NCBI GenBank assembly: GCA_946811695.1 | Contig: OX328132.1 | Location: 96,596,022 to 96,660,021, forward strand | Source: Gonocerus acuteangulatus | Taxonomy: Eukaryota; Arthropoda; Insecta; Hemiptera; Coreidae | Length of the DNA: 64,000 nt | Direction: 5' to 3' | In this document: positions 58,130 through 64,000 of the stretch, one piece after another | Numbering within the stretch: position 1 is the stretch's first letter | Layout: every line of letters begins with the position of its first letter | Notes under the pieces: generated by a model | Told to the model about the DNA's origin: nothing | What the model saw: only the letters and a program-made list of their open reading frames with translations | Database searches by the model: none | Made by a program: the position numbers and the translations under genes

Positions 58130-59235
58130 TTTTAATCTGCCTTTAGAGACTGTTTAATGTTTGAATTTTCTTTTGATTTCGTTTTTATAAGATGGACATA
58201 CCGTGTTAAGGGATGAGTGGTTGGTTGCAACTCTATGTTGTGGCTTGTATGTTGTTGTTGGTGCATTGTTGCTTCCTGCTTTGACAGCCTTCTCTCTCCT
58301 GGTGTTTGTCTTCTCCGCAGTCCGGGCACTTCTGCTTCTTTCCTTCGCACTTGCTGCTCAGATGGTTCAGTTTGAAGCAGGTCCACATCTTCTAACTGTG
58401 ATGTAGTACTCTACGAAGCAAATGCTCCAATATAGCTTGATTCTTCTCCCTGGAAGTTTCTTTCTTTCGCTTCCAGAAAGTTCCAGGATTAAATTTCTTC
58501 TTGAAGACCCTTGACTCCAAAAATCGTTATGAAAATTATCTTTTCTGTCTGTAATTTCCTGGGGGATATTTTTTATTATGATTCTTGCTTTTAATTTTTC
58601 AATCGGCTCAACTCTTCGTTAAGCGCTTTTTTCCTTTACATTAGCTGAAATTATATCAATATCTTCTCTTGGATCTGATTCGATTATCACATGAGCTCTT
58701 TTCGTAGTTTTTAATTTTTGTATTCCCTGTTTTAATATTCGTGGGTTTAAGGTAGTCTTTAGTTGTTCTTTTCATGTCTTCAACAGATTCTTTTTCGTTT
58801 TCGCTTTTCATCATAAGTCTATATGAGGATATAATGCCTGTTTTGTTTGATAGTAAAGCCTCAGCATAAGATTTCTCTAGATTAACCTTGTTCTGTTGAC
58901 ATTGTTCATCTCCACAAGTAGGTCTGGTTTGTTCAGCTTCAATATTTGCCTTGATGTTGTTTATGATATCTATGACTTGTTGTAACTTGCATTTCAGGTC
59001 GTATTTTAAGGGTTTATGCGGTCTGACTTCCTCGATTAGGTCGAGAGCTCCTTGAAGTTGGACTACAATGTCCAACATCACATGGATCGTCATCTTGTTG
59101 TTTGCAATATGTTTTTAGGGAATAGTGTCCGTCCAGGAGCCGTATGGACGTAAAGGCCCAGATAGAATGTACCTGCTTGGTGTTAAGACGCTGTATAACC
59201 GCCATAAACCGAGGTAGGAGTCCAAACAAAGGCAC
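58130..59235 (-). pseudogene. R1/I-type LINE ORF1 (gag-like) remnant
   Basis: On the minus strand, broken into several frames. First comes a predicted coiled-coil/helical part (59093-58656, containing LKCKLQQVIDIINNIKANIE). Next, around 58620-58400, a stretch reads KARIIIKNIPQEITD and NLILELSGSERKKLPGRRIK. Then, near 58380-58320, there is a zinc-knuckle relic CFKLNHLSSKC followed by KCPDCGEDKHQE. This order (helical N-part, RNA-binding middle, CCHC knuckles) is that of R1/I-group LINE ORF1 proteins. The first knuckle has lost its second Cys, and frameshifts and stops abound. No matching ORF2 is adjacent. Confidence 0.65.
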
Positions 59236-59347
59236 GGAAGCCTAAACCGAGTCGAAAGCGCTTAACAGACAAACTCATTTGACCGAGGCTGGAACCGAAC
59301 AGATGCAATGTACTTCAGGAAGCTGTATTCTTGCCTATTAATTCAGG

Positions 59348-60140
59348 CATAATAACACAGGTCCACATGAAAAAAAGTGGTTTGTGCGGGGTATCGGACA
59401 CATTTTTTCTGACGTATTTTTTTACCGCTGAACACGATTCTGAAGCCATAATTGGGGGATAATCAGCAAAAAACGGAGAAAAATGAAAAAAAAATCGATA
59501 CAAATAGAGATTTAATGGTTTTAAAGATAGTAGAGTTTTAAAGATTATTTCATAGTAAGAAACTATGTAATAATCAATTTACAGTTTCTGCAGGTTTTGT
59601 CCACTCCCGTGATTTGCAAGTATTATTTGTTTGATGCTTATTGCATTTTATTTATGTTTTTTATAGGAGACATTTTGTCTCCGATAAAAAATAAAACATC
59701 AGGACATTGAATCGGTACATTTACTGGCAAAATCCTGCTACCACGGAGTGTTTTGGCTGCGATGACAACTGCCCTTCAACGGGATGAGTAGAATGATTCG
59801 CTAGTCAACATTTCGTGGTATAGAAGCCAGCGAAGGCGCGCTGTTTTGCAGGGAAGCGCTAGAATATGAGAATTATGCCGTAAAGTGTCCGACGACAAGT
59901 TGACATTGTCCTCGTCAAAGTCGGAAAGCCCTCATACTTAGGCCTGGGGATGCTACAAAGGGAAACTCAACAGCGAGGAAAAACACGTAGCAGAAATCAT
60001 TTTTCTCCGTTTTTTGCTGATTAACCCCCAATTATGACTTCAGATTCGTGTTCAGCGGTAAAAAATACGCCAGAAAAAATGTGTCCGATAGCCCGCACAA
60101 ACCACCTTTTTTTTTCTTTCTTTTTGTGGACCTGTGTCAT
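59348..60140. mobile_element. element with ~130-bp inverted repeats
   Basis: Left arm about 59353-59485 and right arm about 59997-60140 are inverted (shared pieces: acaggtccacatg/gtggacctgtg, gtggtttgtgcggg, ggacacattttttctg, ataattgggggataatcag), with roughly 90% identity. The loop of about 510 bp has no conserved domain but is GC-richer (59720-59990). It fits a foldback or MITE-like DNA transposon. The superfamily is not assigned and the target duplication is not clear. Confidence 0.7.
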
Positions 60141-60664
60141 GATCTCCACGTGGAATGTTTTTTCCTCCATTAAAATTAAAATTAATGTGCAATTCGAACC
60201 AATCAAGCAAAAAAGTGGAATGCCCGTGCAAAGCAGCATTATTTCATGAATTTGTAATCCTAAAGCATGGATTAGATTTAGACTCGCCTGTGTGAATATT
60301 TTTAACACCATGGGTCGACAATAATCCCTTATTACCAGAACTCTTCATGATTTTAAACTCTTAATCTCATCGGATTTTAAACACTCATTCAATAACTCAT
60401 TAATCGCTGAGGTGGAAATCAAAAATGAATGCTATTTTATTCAGGCATTATTCAACAAGAATATTTAGGGTCTTCCAGTGGGGGATTTGGATGCACCAGA
60501 GGAAAGTATGGTTTAAATCCAGTGTAATCCGGATTACCTTTCTCTATCACGTCATCGTGGATATGTAGCATCCAGCACATAGTCCGCTAAAACCCAAAGA
60601 AGAAAACAATATATTTTTTTATATTACACTCCTATTTGAATTATTAAATCCCGGACACCATTGG

Positions 60665-60669
<5 letters not shown>

Positions 60670-60731
<62 letters not shown>
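60670..60731. repeat. (TA)n microsatellite
   Basis: A pure TA run. From 60141 to 60669 no feature is recognised. Confidence 0.95.
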
Positions 60732-60734
<3 letters not shown>

Positions 60735-60825
60735 TTATGTAAAATACGATTCATTTGAAAATGAATAAAATAAATAGCATTCAAAAAATGTAAATAAAAA
60801 AAAATGCCCCAGTATCTCTTTGTCG

Positions 60826-60977
60826 AAAGTTAACTATAAGACTCGTCGATTCAGCACTCTTCTATTTGGGAATCGGCGTGCAAACTCTCGCGCCGCTTCT
60901 AAATCATTACCGTTACCGTAACAATTCGCAATGACAATTTTTATCCATTGAAAATTTAAATAACTATGTACAAAAAT
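60826..60977 (+). repeat. direct repeat, copy 1 of 2
   Basis: actcgtcgattcagcac, ctatttgggaatcggcg, acaattcgcaatgacaa and gaaaatttaaataactatg recur in the same order at 61674-61889. About 850 bp between the copies includes the SINE at 61014. Confidence 0.75.
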
Positions 60978-61011
60978 AGACAACGAGATAGTGGGTCATT
61001 TTATTTATTTA

Positions 61012-61013
<2 letters not shown>

Positions 61014-61056
<43 letters not shown>

Positions 61057-61228
61057 GGCGCATCTACATCTAGGTCATTAGCAGGGAAGCACCTAGGTCA
61101 TCTAGGGTGCATGCGAGGAATTTTACCAGCGAGCCGTGGGATGATAAAATTCCTGCCGGAGGTTGGGAATCGAACCCACCATCTCTCGCTTATGAATCCA
61201 AGGCGCCATTAGACCACGGGAGACCTCT
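61014..61228 (-). mobile_element. SINE family 1, variant copy
   Basis: Same box B (GGTTCGATTCC) and body as 12486. It has a different linker (cacctaggtcatctaggg) and a small deletion in the D-arm part of box A (ggcgccattag instead of ggcgctagccattag). The tail is poly(A), appearing as poly-T at 61014-61052. No convincing target duplication. Confidence 0.85.
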
Positions 61229-61673
61229 TTTTGAATGTTATCATCTATTTAGTTTAAATACTAAATGTTACCCTCTTGCAGATACGTAATCATTACATCA
61301 AGCAATGACTTGATAAATTGTAGCTAAACACTGTTCTGATGATATTTGGTCCACTTCATCTATGATTCGGTCTCTAGATGACTCTCTTCAGTTGTTTGAC
61401 ACCGAATAAACTTCCTGCTTCAAGGTTCCCCATATGAAGAAACCAAATAATAGAATCCAAAGTCTTTGCATAATTTTGAAGTAATAAATTCTGTAATATT
61501 TGAAGATGGTACGGGTGGCGATTACCACCTTTCAATGTTCGTCATATTGCCTGCTGCGATATTCCTAATGCAGGCGTTAAACTAATTTCTTCACCGACGA
61601 TCAGCTCTTTATTCTGCCTGAAATTGATATCCTTCATTGCGAAGTAAGTATGACCTAGTCTCTCGTAGTCTAT

Positions 61674-61889
61674 TAAAAGTTAACTAAAAAACTCGTCGAT
61701 TAAGCACTCGTCTATTTGCGAATCGGCGCGCATACTCTCGCACCGCTTCTAAAACATTACCGTAGCAGAAACCGTACACAAAAACATTATCAAAATCAAG
61801 AGATTCAATTTTAGTAATTGGTTTCTTAAAACAATTCGCAATGACAATTTTTTCCATTGAAAATTTAAATAACTATGTACCAAAATGAA
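61674..61889 (+). repeat. direct repeat, copy 2 of 2
   Basis: Diverged copy of 60826-60977 with an extra insertion (about 61780-61835) between the two conserved blocks. Confidence 0.7.
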
Positions 61890-62045
61890 AACCTGTTTCG
61901 TTTCTTGTTTTGCGATTTTCTCCAAAACGAAGCAAACACGAGCAAATCTCTAAAAGACTTTGTGTCTTAGTTTTTTGGTCCCCTATAAGCTCCTGAAGTT
62001 TTGCCATTTAAAATCGGGATACCCTGTATGTATATATATATATAT

Positions 62046-62062
62046 ATTATTATTATTATTTT
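62046..62062. repeat. (ATT)n tract at the 3' end of the R4/Dong LINE
   Basis: On the minus strand the LINE 3' UTR ends ...CCCCGTTTAAA followed by (AAT)n and then (TA)n. Dong-type elements are known to insert in TAA repeats, so this is likely the target, duplicated or copied at the junction. Confidence 0.6.
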
Positions 62063-62094
62063 TAAACGGGGTGTCTTCTCAGTTTCCTGGAGTA

Positions 62095-62129
62095 AATTCT
62101 TTCGGGGGCTATTGCCAACCGAAAGAATT
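62095..62129 (-). promoter_or_regulatory. 3' UTR hairpin of the R4/Dong LINE
   Basis: Perfect 11-bp inverted repeat aattctttcgg / ccgaaagaatt with a 13-nt loop, between the ORF stop and the 3' end. The position suggests an RNA structure recognised by the element's own reverse transcriptase. Function is inferred. Confidence 0.5.
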
Positions 62130-62182
62130 GTTGTTCATGTTAGTTTTTTTTTTTTATTATTATTATATTTTTATGTTTCTTG

Positions 62183-64000
62183 TCACGGGCGTTCGTTTAA
62201 AAATTTTCGAACTATTCTTGCAGTGTCGAGCAGTACCGCTTGTTGTGCGTCTTTAATCAGTTCCTCCGAGATTTTCAAGTATTTTGTAGCTGTGACTGTG
62301 GTTTTTGGGATGAGTCCATTAGCCGATATAATAATAGCTGTTATCCTTGCGGAATCTAACTTATACAGATCTTTTAATTCTATGGCCAAGTCCTGGTATT
62401 TTCGAAGCTTCTCAGCATAAGATTTCTGAATATTCTCATCATTCGGGACAGCGATATCAATAATATCAGCTCTCTTATTCCCTTTATCAATGATAAGAAT
62501 ATCCGGTTTATTGTGATGGACAGTTCGGTCCGTCAACATCGCTTCGTCCCAATACACTTTTATTGTATCTTTCTCTAGAAGCCTTTGAGGAACGTAGCGA
62601 TAATAAGGGACCTTCTTATCCAACAAACCGAATTTTTCTGCGAGAGCTTGGTGGTATATCTTGGCCACGTTGTTATGACGTTGAAGATAATCAGATCCCG
62701 CAAGGATCTCACAGCCCGCCGTAATATGCTGGATCGACTCATACGTTTTGTTGCACAATCTACATTTATCAGAGATGCTCGTTTCTTTTAAAACATGTCG
62801 TCGGTAGGATTTTGTAGCTATAACTTGATCTTGGATGGCTATTATGAAACCTTCTGTTTCAGAGAATAGCCTTCCCGATGTCAACCAAGCCACCGACAAT
62901 GTTGATTGCACATCCGGGTCCAACAAACGACTATAATATCGCCCGTGTAATTCCTTACATTGCCACGACGTGAGGCGATCCGATTCCGTCGTAAGTTCAT
63001 CCCAGTTGTTGATCTTCAATTTCAAAGCTGTATAGTTCTCGTCTAAGTTTACCATTTCCCTGAACAGACGCGTCTCACTGGCCCTTATGTAGCTCCTCAG
63101 GCTAATTTCCTGAGAGCGACATAAGTTCCGAATGTTCAGGAGACCTCGTCCTCCTTTTATTCTTGGTAAATACAGCCTTTCAATTGAAGACGTAGGATGG
63201 TGCAAGCGTGCTTTGGTCATCTCTGTTCGTACGAGTCGATCCAGTTCCTCTAATGATGTATTCGACCATTTAATAACTCCGAAGCTACATAATAATGAGG
63301 GTATTGCCCATGTGTTTATTGCTTTGATCTTTCTACGACCGTGTAAGTAACTTTTCAGAATTAAACGTAAGCGCTTCAGAAACAATGCTTTCAGCTCATC
63401 TTTGACATCTTTTCTGGATATTTTAAGATGCTGGTTCAACCCAAGATATTTATAAGATTCGTGTTCCTCGAGTTCACGTATATGGCCACCATCGGATAAA
63501 ATTAAATTTGTTGTTGATACTGAACGTCCTCTTTCTACATGTAATACAGCACATTTATCAACACCAAACGACATGCCAATGGTGTCACTGAAACTTTGCA
63601 CTATGTCTGTCATACTCTGTAGCTGAACAGGGTTCTTTGCGTACAGTTTCAGATCGTCCATATACAAACTGTGACTTATCCTGGTAGTTGGGTCATTGAT
63701 AGTCAGTTGGTAACCGTACCCACTATCACGAAGTAACTGGCTCAGTGGGTTAAGGGATAAACAAAACCACAAAGGACTAAGGCTATCGCCTTGATATATT
63801 CCCCTTTGTATTTTTATTGTTTCACTTTCGATCGCGTGTCTTCCCTTTCCAAAGCTAAGCTTTGTTTCCCAAGTAGCCATCAATCGTGATAGGAGGTCCG
63901 TCACACTGTGAGCGACTTTATTCAACCGTAACACCTCAATCAACCAGGAGTGAGGAACTGAATCAAAAGCTTTCTTGTAGTCAATCCAAGCCATCGAAAG
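62183..64000 (-). CDS. R4/Dong-clade LINE polyprotein, C-terminal part (RT, zinc motif, REL endonuclease)
   Basis: An open frame from the window edge to TGA at 62185-62183 (603 residues from the ATG at 63994). The frame stays open upstream, so the N-terminus lies outside the window. Reverse transcriptase: WIDYKKAFDSVPH (catalytic D5), RGIYQGDSLSPLWFC (64-78), YMDDLKLY (111-118, catalytic D113/D114). Downstream is a thumb region and a zinc motif C411-x2-C414-x8-H423-x4-C428. After it comes a restriction-like endonuclease with KPDILIID (P497-D498) and ADIIDIAVP (D510/D513), the PD-(D/E)XK type. This domain order (RT, CCHC, REL nuclease, no APE nuclease) defines the R2/R4 group. YMDDLK and WIDYKKAFDSVPH point to R4/Dong. 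No stop or frameshift is seen, so the copy may be active. Confidence 0.93.
   Translation of the reverse strand, partial: LSMAWIDYKKAFDSVPHSWLIEVLRLNKVAHSVTDLLSRLMATWETKLSFGKGRHAIESETIKIQRGIYQGDSLSPLWFCLSLNPLSQLLRDSGYGYQLTINDPTTRISHSLYMDDLKLYAKNPVQLQSMTDIVQSFSDTIGMSFGVDKCAVLHVERGRSVSTTNLILSDGGHIRELEEHESYKYLGLNQHLKISRKDVKDELKALFLKRLRLILKSYLHGRRKIKAINTWAIPSLLCSFGVIKWSNTSLEELDRLVRTEMTKARLHHPTSSIERLYLPRIKGGRGLLNIRNLCRSQEISLRSYIRASETRLFREMVNLDENYTALKLKINNWDELTTESDRLTSWQCKELHGRYYSRLLDPDVQSTLSVAWLTSGRLFSETEGFIIAIQDQVIATKSYRRHVLKETSISDKCRLCNKTYESIQHITAGCEILAGSDYLQRHNNVAKIYHQALAEKFGLLDKKVPYYRYVPQRLLEKDTIKVYWDEAMLTDRTVHHNKPDILIIDKGNKRADIIDIAVPNDENIQKSYAEKLRKYQDLAIELKDLYKLDSARITAIIISANGLIPKTTVTATKYLKISEELIKDAQQAVLLDTARIVRKFLNERP

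Noticed and set aside
58203..58406. Leu-rich plus-strand frame as a membrane protein
   Set aside because: It is the antisense of the LINE ORF1 zinc-knuckle region on the minus strand.

Overview
This is a repeat-dominated stretch of an animal nuclear genome, most likely arthropod. It is very AT-rich, has about twenty long (TA)n tracts, and shows no operons, no complete host gene and no convincing RNA gene. Almost every recognisable feature is a transposable element or a repeat derived from one. The arthropod guess rests on the element mix: Jockey-clade, R4/Dong-clade and R1-type LINEs, tRNA-derived SINEs, Penelope-like elements, pogo/Tigger and mariner remnants, and Helitron-like repeats with gaacagacaaa tails. 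A copepod or another chelicerate/crustacean genome would fit. The species cannot be fixed from the sequence alone.

Layout. 0-7 kb: 123-bp minisatellite arrays, a probable Helitron end and a decayed coding remnant. 7.1-7.9 kb: two palindromic elements, each carrying a hammerhead-ribozyme-like motif. 7.9-12.85 kb: a Jockey-clade LINE with a broken ORF1 and an intact 902-codon ORF2. A SINE sits in its 3' UTR, and its 3' end plus flank is tandemly duplicated to 15.03 kb. 17.2-18.0 kb: the 3' end of another LINE. 19.9-22.6 kb and 36.2-39.2 kb: two nearly identical full-length copies of a Helentron/DINE-like element, with further copies or fragments at 25, 26.3, 31-35.8, 42.7, 45.7 and 48.6-51.0 kb. 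24.0-24.7 kb: a 25-bp minisatellite. 26.8-27.5 kb: a 742-bp palindrome. 30.2-31.2 kb: a pogo/Tigger element. 32.1-35.2 kb: an inverted dimer of a Penelope-like element (GIY-YIG endonuclease plus hammerhead ribozyme), inserted into a Helentron-like copy with a 12-bp target duplication. 39.2-39.9 and 57.6-57.9 kb: two more palindromes with hammerhead-type motifs. 41.9-42.2 kb: mariner transposase remnant. 46.8-48.1 kb: 519-bp tandem repeat. 51.7-53 and 57-59.2 kb: SINE and R1-type LINE remnants. 59.3-60.1 kb: long-TIR element. 62.0-64.0 kb: an R4/Dong-clade LINE on the minus strand that runs off the window end.

The most unusual theme is the association of several different hammerhead-ribozyme motifs with inverted-repeat elements that abut (TA)n tracts. 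One of these, the Penelope-like inverted dimer, is bounded by a target-site duplication, so the inverted dimer appears to have integrated as a unit. Hammerhead ribozymes in Penelope-like elements are already known. The variety of cores in one window and their regular palindromic packaging are what deserve a second look.
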